From Bacillus subtilis (GTDB lineage: Bacteria > Pseudomonadota > Alphaproteobacteria > Rhizobiales > Rhizobiaceae): a stretch of DNA of 64,000 nucleotides. The translations under genes and the position numbers were made by a program. The notes under the pieces are model-generated. The model was not told the origin of the DNA, searched no databases, and saw only the letters and a program-made list of their open reading frames with translations. The DNA is taken from positions 62,001 through 126,000 of the forward strand of contig JAHREI010000002.1 of the NCBI GenBank assembly GCA_021733665.1, in the 5' to 3' direction. This document shows positions 47,843 to 56,161 of this stretch, one piece after another (the stretch's first letter is position 1; each line of letters starts with the position of its first letter).

Positions 47843-48298
47843 ATGCAACCTGTTTTCCGGCGTGCTGAGGCGCGCGATCTCACCGCGATTATCGCAATGC
47901 TGGCTGATGATGTTCTGGGCGCAAGTCGCGAAGATCCGTCGCTTCCTCTGAATAATGCCTATCTTGACGCTTTCGCTGCAATTGAGCGCGACGAGAACCA
48001 GTTTCTGCTGGTGGTGGAGTGTGATGGTGAAATCGCCGGTTGTTTGCAGCTAAGTTTCATTCCGGGGCTGTCGAGGCTCGGCATGTGGCGCGGGCAGGTG
48101 GAGAGTGTGCGCATTGCTGCGGCTTTCCGTGGGCAGGGACTTGGCGAGAAAATGCTGCAATGGGTAATTGCAGCCTGCAGGGAAAAGGGCTGCGGTCTGG
48201 TTCAGCTGCATACGGATGTAACACGCTATGATGCGATCCGTTTTTATGAAAAACTCGGCTTTAAGGCCAGCCATGCAGGCATGAAGCTGGCTTTATAA
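47843..48298 (+). CDS. GNAT family N-acetyltransferase
   Basis: A 151-residue acetyltransferase. It has VESVRIAAAFRGQGLGEKMLQW (motif A with R-G-Q-G-L-G, near 90-105), LVQLHTDVTRYDAIRFYEKLGF (motif B) and GCLQLSFIPGLSR. Such genes include a few that modify small molecules; substrate unknown. Preceded by GGAGGGGA. Confidence 0.9.
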   Translation: MQPVFRRAEARDLTAIIAMLADDVLGASREDPSLPLNNAYLDAFAAIERDENQFLLVVECDGEIAGCLQLSFIPGLSRLGMWRGQVESVRIAAAFRGQGLGEKMLQWVIAACREKGCGLVQLHTDVTRYDAIRFYEKLGFKASHAGMKLAL

Positions 48299-48390
48299 AA
48301 TTATTTCCAAAAACCTGCATCGAATATAGGATTGCTGCGTTACTTTAAAACAGAGTTCCTCTGAACAGCTTTGAAACAGGAGATACAGCA

Positions 48391-48651
48391 ATGGTTGATA
48401 CTGCCAAGATCAAAGAACATTTTGAAGTTATCGGTGCAGATGGTGTTCATGTCGGCACGGTAGATCATATCGACGGTGACCGGATTAAACTGACCAAAAA
48501 GGACAGCGGAGCAGGCGCGCATCACAAGCACCATCACTATATTTCACTGGGGTTGGTTGCTGATGTTGAGGGCAACAAAGTCCGCCTGTCTGCCAATGCC
48601 GATGTTGCTATTACCTTTGAAGAAGAGAAAGACGGCAAGGCGACGATGTAA
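48391..48651 (+). CDS. DUF2171 domain protein
   Basis: An 86-residue protein, MVDTAKIKEHFEVIGADGVH onward, with the DUF2171 pattern (VGTVDHIDGDRIKLTKKDS and VADVEGNKVRLSANADVA). A His cluster, AHHKHHHYISL (near 48-58), stands out and could bind a metal. The family resembles a small beta-barrel of unknown function, often stress-related. AAACAGGAG upstream supports the start. Confidence 0.85.
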   Translation: MVDTAKIKEHFEVIGADGVHVGTVDHIDGDRIKLTKKDSGAGAHHKHHHYISLGLVADVEGNKVRLSANADVAITFEEEKDGKATM

Positions 48652-48675
48652 TGCCATGTCGCTCTGATCATGATC

Positions 48676-48703
48676 AACCCGCCATGCGAATGGCGGGTTT
48701 TAT
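48676..48703. terminator. Bidirectional terminator
   Basis: AACCCGCCA (48676-48684) pairs with TGGCGGGTT (48691-48699), followed by T residues. It lies between the DUF2171 gene and the convergent ICMT-like gene. Confidence 0.88.
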
Positions 48704-48713
48704 TTTATCCGGA

Positions 48714-49328
48714 TTAGTAGGTGTAAAACAGGATCGGAATGAAACCGGCAGTTTGCAGATGCTCAATTGTTTCAAAAAATGGGAAGGCGACAAAAAACAC
48801 CAGACCATCAAAGAACGTATTGTAGAGCATTTTAGGGCGAACGGTCAGGCTTTCAACATCCTGATAGCCAGAAAAACGAGGGAAAAAGCGTGGTACATCA
48901 CGTTTATAATCGCGGTACGGCTGTCCGAAATTATTCTCGAGGTAGCCTTCCTCTGCCAGAATAACGAACAGGAAGGTAACATAGCAGGCAATAGCAAGCA
49001 GGACTGCCACGCCCAGGCTGCCGGTCAGACAACCAATGCCAAATGCGCCGATGGAACTGAAAACATAAAGCGGATTGCGGCTCAGAGAATAGGGGCCGGT
49101 GCGGATAATTTGAGCGCCTTTGTGCCCGCCAATATAGAGGGTGCACCACATACGTCCGAGAATAGCGACAACAATAAAGCCGAGGCCGAAGGCTTCAATA
49201 TATTCGTGAATGCCGCTCGACCAGGCCGAACGCACAAATAGTAATGCAAGGAAGAGCAGGGCAATAATAACGGCTACTGCAACACGGCGACGTGCCTGAT
49301 ACCGGCTCATTTCTTTCATGGATTGCAT
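48714..49328 (-). CDS. Isoprenylcysteine/phospholipid methyltransferase-like membrane protein
   Basis: About 204 residues with four or five membrane helices. The motif RTGPYSLSRNPLYVFSS, then a C-terminal EEGYLENNFGQPYRDYKRDVPRFFP, matches the ICMT/PEMT membrane methyltransferase superfamily (SAM-binding). Bacterial members often methylate lipids; the substrate is unknown. The start is uncertain: ATG at 49328, 49319 or further upstream at 49421 are all open, and no ribosome binding site decides. Confidence 0.82.
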   Translation of the reverse strand: MQSMKEMSRYQARRRVAVAVIIALLFLALLFVRSAWSSGIHEYIEAFGLGFIVVAILGRMWCTLYIGGHKGAQIIRTGPYSLSRNPLYVFSSIGAFGIGCLTGSLGVAVLLAIACYVTFLFVILAEEGYLENNFGQPYRDYKRDVPRFFPRFSGYQDVESLTVRPKMLYNTFFDGLVFFVAFPFFETIEHLQTAGFIPILFYTY

Positions 49329-49469
49329 AAGACAGAACCTGTTAAGCTGGATTATGAAATGCTTACTAAGTTTCTTAAAACTGATCGCTTTAAGAAATGA
49401 TCTGTTTCCGTATTTCCTCAAAAGAAGCTTAATTTATGTTCGTAATATTAAGGGATCATAATATTGAGG

Positions 49470-49814
49470 TTAACTGCGTGGTCCGAATATAATAATACCC
49501 GCTCCTGCAAGTGCCAGTAATCCGCCTGCAATGTCCCATTTATCGGGAGAGAAATCTTCTGCCAGTTTCAGCCATAACAGTGAGGCGATGATGTAAATAC
49601 CGCCATAGGCTGCATAGGCACGCCCCGCTGCTTCTGCATCAATGAAGGTGAGTAAAACGGCAAACAGGATCAGTGAAACAATGCCAGGTAACAACCACCA
49701 GACGGACTTGTCCAGACGCAACCATGCCCAGAATGCAAAACAACCTGCAATTTCGGCAAGTGCTGCGAGGGAATAAATCAGGATATGGGACGTTAGTTTC
49801 ATGAGGGAGGGCAT
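49470..49814 (-). CDS. YnfA family membrane protein
   Basis: A 114-residue protein with four predicted helices (about 10-30, 35-58, 67-85, 93-110), the small multidrug-resistance-like YnfA fold. It has [20 protein letters not shown], and [19 protein letters not shown] carries conserved residues. Transport of quaternary ammonium compounds or similar has been suggested for the family; the substrate is not known. ATG at 49802 is an alternative start. Confidence 0.9.
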   Translation of the reverse strand: MPSLMKLTSHILIYSLAALAEIAGCFAFWAWLRLDKSVWWLLPGIVSLILFAVLLTFIDAEAAGRAYAAYGGIYIIASLLWLKLAEDFSPDKWDIAGGLLALAGAGIIIFGPRS

Positions 49815-50070
49815 TCCTGCGGACTGATATTCTGATCTGCATCATAATCATCGCGGATTAATAAATTTTATTATCATTTCATACGGGAACAGAGAGTGAT
49901 GAGATTGTTCATTTCCCGTTCAAATTCCGTATTCTAGAAACAGTGCCAAGAGCATATATTGCTGCACAGATTTTGGTGATTTGGCCTGGCTTTTTTTTGA
50001 TGTCGGGACGCACCTGACCTGATTAATTAAGCTTCATCATGAGCAAGGCTCATACAAGAAGGGAACTAAA

Positions 50071-50655
50071 ATGAACACAGCGTCGATTGCGACAGGATTG
50101 TCCCGCATTATGCTGTTTCTGGCTTTCGCAGCCGGAATTTATACGCTTGATACCGGTTCTGCTTCGGCTCAGGAGGTTCAGGTATGTGCCAAAGAAGGCG
50201 GTGTGTGCCGTATTCCTTATCCGACAGAAGTTATCTACGGTAACGGAAGACGTGTAACATCCCGTTTTATTAATCAGCCGGAAGTACGCTGTTCGAACTC
50301 TGTATTCGGTGATCCTGCGCGCGGTTCCGCTAAAGCCTGCTCTTACGTTGTGCGTTATGACGGACGTGACCGTGGCGGTTATCGTGACCGCGATGACCGC
50401 AGACGCGATGATTATGGTCGCGGACGTCATGATTATGGCAATGGCGGTTATGGTCGCGGCCGTGATGATCGTCGTCAGTGGCAGCGTTGCGCCCGTGAAG
50501 GCCAATATTGTGATTTCGGAGGCCGTAAGCGTGTACGTTATGGTACAACAGACCGTTATGTAGAGCGCGAATTCCGCAATGGTGTGCGTTGTGATAATCG
50601 CACATTCGGTGATCCGGATCGCGGTAAAGCTAAAAGCTGCTATGTTTTGGATTGA
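50071..50655 (+). CDS. Exported protein with duplicated Cys-rich domain
   Basis: A 194-residue protein with a signal peptide (residues 1-34, ending GSASAQ). Two similar ~55-residue domains follow: about 37-92 (CAKEGGVCRI to FGDPARGSAKACSYV) and about 137-193 (CAREGQYCDF to FGDPDRGKAKSCYVL). Each has four Cys, an R-Y-G-like core and a terminal FGDP..G.AK.C motif. They are joined by an Arg/Asp/Gly/Tyr-rich linker (93-135). The domain looks like a small lectin-like or glycan-binding module, but I cannot name the family. Single gene, convergent with the bile salt hydrolase gene. Confidence 0.8.
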   Translation: MNTASIATGLSRIMLFLAFAAGIYTLDTGSASAQEVQVCAKEGGVCRIPYPTEVIYGNGRRVTSRFINQPEVRCSNSVFGDPARGSAKACSYVVRYDGRDRGGYRDRDDRRRDDYGRGRHDYGNGGYGRGRDDRRQWQRCAREGQYCDFGGRKRVRYGTTDRYVEREFRNGVRCDNRTFGDPDRGKAKSCYVLD

Positions 50656-50672
50656 TAAATGAAATAAAGTGA

Positions 50673-50706
50673 TAAAAACCGGAGCCTTAAAGCTCCGGTT
50701 TTTTAT
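50673..50706. terminator. Bidirectional terminator
   Basis: AAAACCGGAGC (50675-50685) pairs with GCTCCGGTTTT (50692-50702), followed by TTATT on the plus strand. It lies between convergent genes. Confidence 0.9.
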
Positions 50707-50709
50707 TGT

Positions 50710-51825
50710 TTACTTGGCAAATTCAACTGCCGGTGCTTCCAGTTTTGTTGCTAGAACAGCCTTTTTCAAATCTTTGGCGTTCAGGTCAAATTTTTTAATA
50801 TCGATCTCGCGTAACACCTGATCGTCATACATTTTGACATAGTATTTCTGGTTTTTCAGATCTGCAATTGTTGACCATTGCGTATATTCCAATGGCATAG
50901 GAGAGTCTTTGCCTGTCTGAATCCAGCCTTTTGGCATATCAAAATTGTTGAGAATATGCTCGGTCAGGCGAACACTGTCTGTGCCGCTTGCTTCTTTTGC
51001 GACTGTCTGCACATAGGCCGTGGCTCGGACAAAGCGGGACGGCGGTGTTGAATCACCGGGAACACCCATAAGTCCGGAACCTTGTCCCAACTGGGTGAAT
51101 TTTTCACCGCCGATTGTGATAGGAGTTGCATTTATGGCAGACATTTTCAGATAGTTGCGCAAATTGGTCAGGTGCCAATCAAAGGATGGCGAGTTGGTCA
51201 TGACGCCAACCGGATTGTCATAAATTTTGAGCTTGCCATCAACCGGTTCAATAACCAGTGACTTACCCGATGCATCGTGAATTGTATAATGTACCGGCGG
51301 GGCAATTCCCATTTCCGGATGTACCAGATTAATAACGCTGATGTCGCCGATTGCCGCTTTTACTTCTTCAATCGTGGCAAAATTCGTCAAAATCCAGCTC
51401 AGTACATCCCACGGAGCCAGAGACTTTTCCGGATCAGTTTTCGTACCGTCCGCATAACCGGCAAATTCAGGGAAGTACAGAATTCCGCCTGCAAGACCCT
51501 TTTCATTCATGCCATCAACAAGTGTGGCTTCCCCAAGAGCGTTCATACCGATCGCGCCGTATTTGCCTTTCCAGCTTTTGCCTGGCTTGCCATCCGCCCC
51601 GGTACTGCGCAGCGTGAAGCCGCGTGGAATAACCAGCGCATTGGATTTCAGCTCCATACCGAATTCCATGGTGCGGGCATAAACGCCGCTGCCATCGGTG
51701 GTCGGCAACAGGAAACTTGTGCAAGCAGCAGCCGCATACGGAGCGGAAACTGCGGCGATTACTGTTAGCGCTGTCGCAGATTTAAAAAACTTATTCTTGA
51801 GGAAGTTCGGGAGACACGAGTTCAA
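50710..51825 (-). CDS. Choloylglycine hydrolase family (linear amide C-N hydrolase)
   Basis: A 371-residue Ntn-hydrolase with a signal peptide ending AAA before the nucleophile Cys of CTSFLLPTTDGSGVYARTMEF. Cys and Arg (ARTMEF) of the bile salt hydrolase/penicillin V acylase active site are present; the usual Asp three residues after the Arg is Glu here. Later features are WDVLSWILTNFATIEEV and VMTNSPSFDWHLTNLRNY with the conserved Asn. It should hydrolyse conjugated bile acids, acyl-homoserine lactones or similar amides in the periplasm. Brucella has such an enzyme linked to bile resistance. Confidence 0.9.
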   Translation of the reverse strand: MNSCLPNFLKNKFFKSATALTVIAAVSAPYAAAACTSFLLPTTDGSGVYARTMEFGMELKSNALVIPRGFTLRSTGADGKPGKSWKGKYGAIGMNALGEATLVDGMNEKGLAGGILYFPEFAGYADGTKTDPEKSLAPWDVLSWILTNFATIEEVKAAIGDISVINLVHPEMGIAPPVHYTIHDASGKSLVIEPVDGKLKIYDNPVGVMTNSPSFDWHLTNLRNYLKMSAINATPITIGGEKFTQLGQGSGLMGVPGDSTPPSRFVRATAYVQTVAKEASGTDSVRLTEHILNNFDMPKGWIQTGKDSPMPLEYTQWSTIADLKNQKYYVKMYDDQVLREIDIKKFDLNAKDLKKAVLATKLEAPAVEFAK

Positions 51826-52008
51826 AAGGATACTCCTTCTAAGGAAATGACACGATTCTCTAACATGCAGTTTGTAATTCAGAGATGAAAATTCTCTTGA
51901 TGGTTTAGATTTAATCTTGATTTTATTTACTTAAGTTTACAAGATGTAAATATATTTATTCTGGATTTATCGTTTAATAGTAAATACTTATTGAGGGATG
52001 GCAAAAGT

Positions 52009-52845
52009 ATGACGTTTTTGTCAGTAAATGATTTGAAAAGTATAGTTTTCGTTTCGTTGTTCAGTGCAGCAACCCTTGTGAGTGGGCATGTACTATCTGC
52101 CGATATTATTGTTTCGCAGAATATTCCTAAATTTGATGAGCGGCGCTGGAGGGTGATAGTCAGTCCTTATATTTGGGCGGCATCCCTAAACGGACATGCG
52201 AATATTCTTGGGCGCCGTACAGATATTGATGTCCCTTTTTCAGATATTTTCAAAAATCTGGATTTCAGTGCTATGGGTAATGTTGAGGTTACCAATGGTC
52301 AGTGGGGTGTTTACTTCGACGGGCAATATACCAAAACCAGCCAGTCTATGTCGTTTCACAGCCAGACTTTGGGGGCCGATATCATCTCGACCAGCCTGTC
52401 AGCGGGCGCTTTCTGGCGGCTTTATGAAATGCCGTTGAGTGGGGAGACGGTTTTTGGCGGGCAGCAGCTCTTTGCATTCGAACCGACTGTCGGCCTGCGC
52501 TGGACGCAGCTGAAGGTTGATTTTATGTTTGATCGCTGGTCTGAAAGCCGGAAGCTGCAATGGACATATCCCTTTGTTGGCGCACGTATGCAAACGGATT
52601 TGAATGACCGGTGGAACTTTTTTGCCGAAGCAGATATTGGCGGTTTTGGTGCAGGTACTGATTTGAGTGCGCAGGGGCAGGCCTATCTCGGTTATCGTAC
52701 ACACATTTTAAATCAGCCGGCATTGCTGCGTTTCGGTTACAGGGCGCTGTATCAGAATTATGATGGTGGTGATGTACTCGATCATAGATTTAAATGGAAT
52801 GTCACACAGCATGGCCCTGTTGCAGGCATCTCACTGGTTTTCTGA
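52009..52845 (+). CDS. Predicted outer membrane beta-barrel protein
   Basis: A 278-residue protein with a signal peptide (MTFLSVNDLKSIVFVSLFSA... to about residue 30). The mature part is beta-rich with alternating patterns (WRVIVSPYIWAASLNGHANI, GQWGVYFDGQYTKTS, LFAFEPTVGLRWTQLKVDF, NQPALLRFGYRALYQNYDG) and ends in a terminal Phe (GISLVF), as barrels inserted by BamA do. The family is uncharacterised. It is divergent from the bile salt hydrolase gene. ATG at 52009 is favoured over TTG at 51991. Confidence 0.78.
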   Translation: MTFLSVNDLKSIVFVSLFSAATLVSGHVLSADIIVSQNIPKFDERRWRVIVSPYIWAASLNGHANILGRRTDIDVPFSDIFKNLDFSAMGNVEVTNGQWGVYFDGQYTKTSQSMSFHSQTLGADIISTSLSAGAFWRLYEMPLSGETVFGGQQLFAFEPTVGLRWTQLKVDFMFDRWSESRKLQWTYPFVGARMQTDLNDRWNFFAEADIGGFGAGTDLSAQGQAYLGYRTHILNQPALLRFGYRALYQNYDGGDVLDHRFKWNVTQHGPVAGISLVF

Positions 52846-52909
52846 GGTGCTTGATGCTGAGAGAGAGTGCTTGCCGGAAAATATCAGGCAGGCAGTTTAA
52901 TATTCTGAT

Positions 52910-53479
52910 TTAGAACGTAATGTCAGCTGCGGGCTTTACGGTGATCATTGCTGCACCAGCATTAAAACCGTTAAGTGTTTCATTATGATGTTTGATAATA
53001 TCTGAATAAGTTAAATGTTCAGAATCTGCAGTCATATGGCCGTCTGCGATGAGGGTGACGTCATATCCGAGGGAAGCAGCTCGTCTGACTGTTGTATCCA
53101 CGCAGAATTGCGTCATGCAGCCGCCGATGATCAGATGAGTGATCCCGTTCTGCCTGAGATGATCGTCGAGGTTTGTTTCAAAGAATGAGTCTGAACTGTT
53201 TTTATGGATAATGACATCATTGCCTTGAGCCGCAATTTCGGCACGAAGTTCCCAACCGGTTGTACCTTTCTCAAGCCGGTAACCGCTCGGGCCATCATGT
53301 TGGATAAGGATAACACTATGGCCGGTTTCACGGGCTTTTCTCTGAAGATCCTGTAAACGCAGCACTGTATCATCAAGCGCTGCATCCAGCTCTGCTTGCC
53401 TTGGTGCTTGTGCTTTTCCGGCAAGAATTGCATTTTGAACATCAATAATCAGGAGAGCTGTAGCCATAGGATTGGACAT
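52910..53479 (-). CDS. Isochorismatase family cysteine hydrolase
   Basis: A 189-residue hydrolase. The triad residues are Asp in LLIIDVQNAIL (near 14), Lys in VIIHKNSSDSFFETNLDD (near 98), and Cys in GGCMTQFCVDTTVRRA, with the cis-peptide GG before it. It may be a nicotinamidase-like or ureidoacrylate hydrolase; the substrate cannot be decided. ATG at 53479 or 53467 could start it. Single gene. Confidence 0.9.
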   Translation of the reverse strand: MSNPMATALLIIDVQNAILAGKAQAPRQAELDAALDDTVLRLQDLQRKARETGHSVILIQHDGPSGYRLEKGTTGWELRAEIAAQGNDVIIHKNSSDSFFETNLDDHLRQNGITHLIIGGCMTQFCVDTTVRRAASLGYDVTLIADGHMTADSEHLTYSDIIKHHNETLNGFNAGAAMITVKPAADITF

Positions 53480-53555
53480 TCTGTTGTGATTTGCATTCAG
53501 TATTTCTGAGCTGAAATGATCATATCTGCAATAGGTTTCTGATGCGAGTAGGGCA

Positions 53556-54140
53556 TTATTGCCAATGGCAGGCTTGGGAAATTTTATCGGTCAGGGCTTC
53601 TACATTTGCCAGATCAAAGGCGGCCTCAACAGGCGGATTGTCAATTTTGACTGTTAAGATGCTATTGTTTTTCAATTGCTTGATAAATGGAATGGCTTCA
53701 TCAGCAGCCCATAAGCCAACAGACAGGAAATTCGCTGAGCGCTCCCAATAGGCGTGCTGTGCTGAATTGTTATTGAGGGTGTAAGAAATCTTTGCCGTTT
53801 CAGACGTTGCCGATGTCCCGGTCATGATGATGATTGAAGTGATGTTATTATGGCAACGTAGCCCTAAGGCAATTGTATCAAGGGTGACGATTTTCTTTTC
53901 ACTGCCTTTTGGTAGCAAAACACCAGCTATTTTCGGACTGTCATCTATGGGGGAAGATGTTTCTTCGATATGCCAGCTTTGCTCAGAGGCCGCTGCCTGA
54001 ACTTCAGGGGAAAACGTATCGAAACAAGCCAGTCTTTGTAGTGGTGCCTTGATTGTTGCGCAGGATTGCGGGGAATCCTGTGCTGTGGCCGCTAGCGGCC
54101 ACAGAGCTGAGCAGGACATGCCGAGCAGTAAAAAACACAT
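53556..54140 (-). CDS. Orphan TagO/VasI-like exported protein
   Basis: A 194-residue protein with a signal peptide (MCFLLLGMSCSALWPLAATA). The mature part has the type VI accessory TagO/VasI pattern: CATIKAPLQRLACFD, a LRCHNNITSIIIMTG strand, WERSANFLSVGLWAADEAIPFIKQL and FDLANVEALTDKISQACHW. No other type VI gene is present in this window, so the role is open. The start at 54140 follows GGAG; the longer frame overlaps the gene upstream. The ends of the two genes are 76 bases apart, so they look like an operon. Confidence 0.8.
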   Translation of the reverse strand: MCFLLLGMSCSALWPLAATAQDSPQSCATIKAPLQRLACFDTFSPEVQAAASEQSWHIEETSSPIDDSPKIAGVLLPKGSEKKIVTLDTIALGLRCHNNITSIIIMTGTSATSETAKISYTLNNNSAQHAYWERSANFLSVGLWAADEAIPFIKQLKNNSILTVKIDNPPVEAAFDLANVEALTDKISQACHWQ

Positions 54141-54216
54141 TTGTACTCCGGTAAAACGCTTGGGATTTATCCGGAGATACAAAAGGTAATGGGCTCGTCG
54201 GCCTGACACGGCAGGT

Positions 54217-54597
54217 TTATTTCTTACGACGCAGCAGACTGCCGATACCGCCCAGCAGAAGGCCGATACCTGCACCGATCAAGCCGAAATTCAGCGCATT
54301 AGAGCCGATATCAGATTGGTTGGCGGAAGCAATGGATTGTGCAGCACTGGCTGCGCTTGAATTGTTGGCCTTGGCATCCATCATCGCAACCATGCCCGGT
54401 TCATTGCATTTTGGCAGCAATGCGTTTTTTGCTTCTTCGCTATTGCCGTAGGTGTCGAGTACGATTTTCTCACAGCGCTGCTGATCTGCGGATGACACTG
54501 CACTTGTGCCTAATTGCAGATACAGACCGCTTGCCAGAGCGAGGGCACCAACAACAGTCAAAACCAAAGAGCGGGAAGAGGAGTTTTTCTGAGCCAT
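54217..54597 (-). CDS. Unknown small two-helix membrane protein
   Basis: A 126-residue protein. Helix 1 is residues 10-30 (LVLTVVGALALASGLYLQL). A soluble loop follows with two Cys (QQRCEKIV and LLPKCNEPG, likely a disulfide) and an Ala/Ser-rich stretch (NNSSAASAAQSIASANQS). Helix 2 is Gly-rich (GLIGAGIGLLLGGIGSLL) with a basic tail RRKK. Located directly upstream of the TagO/VasI-like gene, probably its partner. No family is recognised. GAGG precedes the start. Confidence 0.72.
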   Translation of the reverse strand: MAQKNSSSRSLVLTVVGALALASGLYLQLGTSAVSSADQQRCEKIVLDTYGNSEEAKNALLPKCNEPGMVAMMDAKANNSSAASAAQSIASANQSDIGSNALNFGLIGAGIGLLLGGIGSLLRRKK

Positions 54598-54694
54598 GAG
54601 GGGCCTCTTTTGATATTATTGCGCTGTATAAAATATGTTGCTCTCGATTGCGGAGACATATTTACGGAAAAGTGATGTAAGCAACTAATGATTT

Positions 54695-55441
54695 TTACGC
54701 AATAATTAGATTGCGTCCCTGACGCTTTGCCAAATACATTTTTTCATCGGCCTCAAGGAGGGAGCGTTCTGGGTCAAAGCCGGCTTTGCAAATTGTAATG
54801 CCAATACTGGCTGTAATCCGGATGTTTTTATTGTCCGTTGCAACAATACGTAAAAGGCTGATTTTTTCACGTATTTCTTCTGCATATTGATAAATGTATT
54901 TTGCCTCAACGTTTTTAATGAACACACAGAATTCCTCACCACCCAATCGGCCGGTAATAGCTTTATCAGTCGTGAGTCGTTTTAAGAGTGTTCCGAGGCG
55001 TCGCAGAGCCGCATCACCGGTTGCGTGACCATAATTGTCATTAATGGTTTTAAAATAATCCAGATCAATAAAGAGCAGACCGCCTGAATGGCCTTTTTTA
55101 CTGAGCAGAAACAGTTCATCAAGAAAAGTAGCGCGATTTAAAACGCCCGTCAGGCTGTCTTCCCGGGCAAGTTTTCGCAATAATGTATTGGCCTTTTCCA
55201 GAGCCGTTTGTGCTCTGAGTGCTTCATCTTTAGCAATACGAAGACGTTCTGTGTTCAGGTAATGGAGCGAAGACATCGGAATTGCGGTAGCCAACGGGCA
55301 GACAATTGTCATGACCAATCCGGCGCCTGCAAGCTGGCCTCCCATCATTGGGACGAAAATACTGGTAATTATGAGTGTGAATGCCAAAGCCAGCGCACCA
55401 GTAAGGAATGCTTTAAAGAAAATGCGCCTGTAGCTGATCAT
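54695..55441 (-). CDS. Membrane-bound diguanylate cyclase (GGDEF)
   Basis: A 248-residue protein. Two N-terminal helices (about 10-30 and 38-58) precede a short coiled coil (RLRIAKDEALRAQTALEKANTLLRKLA) and a GGDEF domain (about 90-248). The active-site motif is intact as RLGGEEFCVFI, with DYFKTINDNYGHATGD upstream. The four residues in the I-site position (TDKA) are not R-X-X-D, so product feedback inhibition is unlikely. It should make c-di-GMP. Confidence 0.9.
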   Translation of the reverse strand: MISYRRIFFKAFLTGALALAFTLIITSIFVPMMGGQLAGAGLVMTIVCPLATAIPMSSLHYLNTERLRIAKDEALRAQTALEKANTLLRKLAREDSLTGVLNRATFLDELFLLSKKGHSGGLLFIDLDYFKTINDNYGHATGDAALRRLGTLLKRLTTDKAITGRLGGEEFCVFIKNVEAKYIYQYAEEIREKISLLRIVATDNKNIRITASIGITICKAGFDPERSLLEADEKMYLAKRQGRNLIIA

Positions 55442-55656
55442 AATAAATGCTTTAGATGTTAAATTTTTTCAATCTTTGTGAAGACGTTACTTTATCACGA
55501 CGTGCTGAGTTACCATAGTGAAACTACAGTCATAAAAGCATAATCAGTATTATAGGAATGCGGGCAGGGCGGCTTATGACAGGGTAAATGTCATTTTACG
55601 GCACAGCTTTGTATCAATTAGATTGCAGAACGTAATTAAAAAAACACTGCAATAGA

Positions 55657-55733
55657 TGGCGATCCCGACTGGATTCGAACCAGTGACCGTCGGCTTAGAA
55701 GGCCGGTGCTCTATCCAGCTGAGCTACGGGACC
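55657..55733 (-). tRNA. tRNA-Arg (anticodon TCT)
   Basis: A 77-base cloverleaf on the minus strand. The acceptor GGTCCCG pairs with CGGGATC, followed by discriminator G and encoded CCA. The anticodon stem-loop GGCCTTCTAAGCC gives TCT. The T-loop GGTTCGAATCC is standard. No other RNA adjoins it. Confidence 0.96.
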
Positions 55734-55757
55734 GCAAATTTTCGATGTAATTTTTAA

Positions 55758-56069
55758 TTAGTGTGTCCAAGGCTGCTGACGGTCGTAACGGAAGTTATCC
55801 GTATAAGAGACCTTGCGGCGATTGGCTTCTTTAGGTTCTTGAATGCGGTATGGAATGCCGTATTTTTGTGCATAAGCGAGTGCCTCTTCAAGGCTCTCAA
55901 AGCTCATGCGAATCTGGCTCTTCATGTCGCGTGATGAGGTGTATCCCATCAGCGGTTCAATTTTACGGGCAACTTCAGGCTCATATTCAAGCAGCCAGGC
56001 GTCGGTTTTAGCTTTACCGGATTGCATGGCAGTCTTGGCTGGACGATAAATACGGGCAACCATATTCAT
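55758..56069 (-). CDS. NDUFS4-like complex I accessory subunit
   Basis: A 103-residue protein of the ETC complex I subunit family: MVARIYRPAKTAMQSGKAKTDAWLLEYEP, then SQIRMSFESLEEALAYAQKYGIPYRIQEP. It is the bacterial homologue of mitochondrial NDUFS4, an accessory subunit of NADH dehydrogenase I. It lies away from any nuo operon, between two tRNA genes. The start at 56069 has TGAGG just upstream; the longer frame starts inside the tRNA-Pro gene. Confidence 0.9.
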   Translation of the reverse strand: MNMVARIYRPAKTAMQSGKAKTDAWLLEYEPEVARKIEPLMGYTSSRDMKSQIRMSFESLEEALAYAQKYGIPYRIQEPKEANRRKVSYTDNFRYDRQQPWTH

Positions 56070-56161
56070 ATACCTCAGGGCACAAAAGCGACCGTCAAAT
56101 TTCAGATTTGCTGGTCTGTTAAACGAGAGACAAAAATTACTATAAAAATCAGTATTTGTCA

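Noticed and set aside
49470-49814. A small multidrug-resistance (EmrE-type) exporter
   Set aside because: Four helices and length are similar, but the sequence pattern is YnfA rather than EmrE.
53556-54140. A type VI secretion locus
   Set aside because: Only one accessory-like protein is present. No sheath, tube, VgrG or ClpV gene is within the window.
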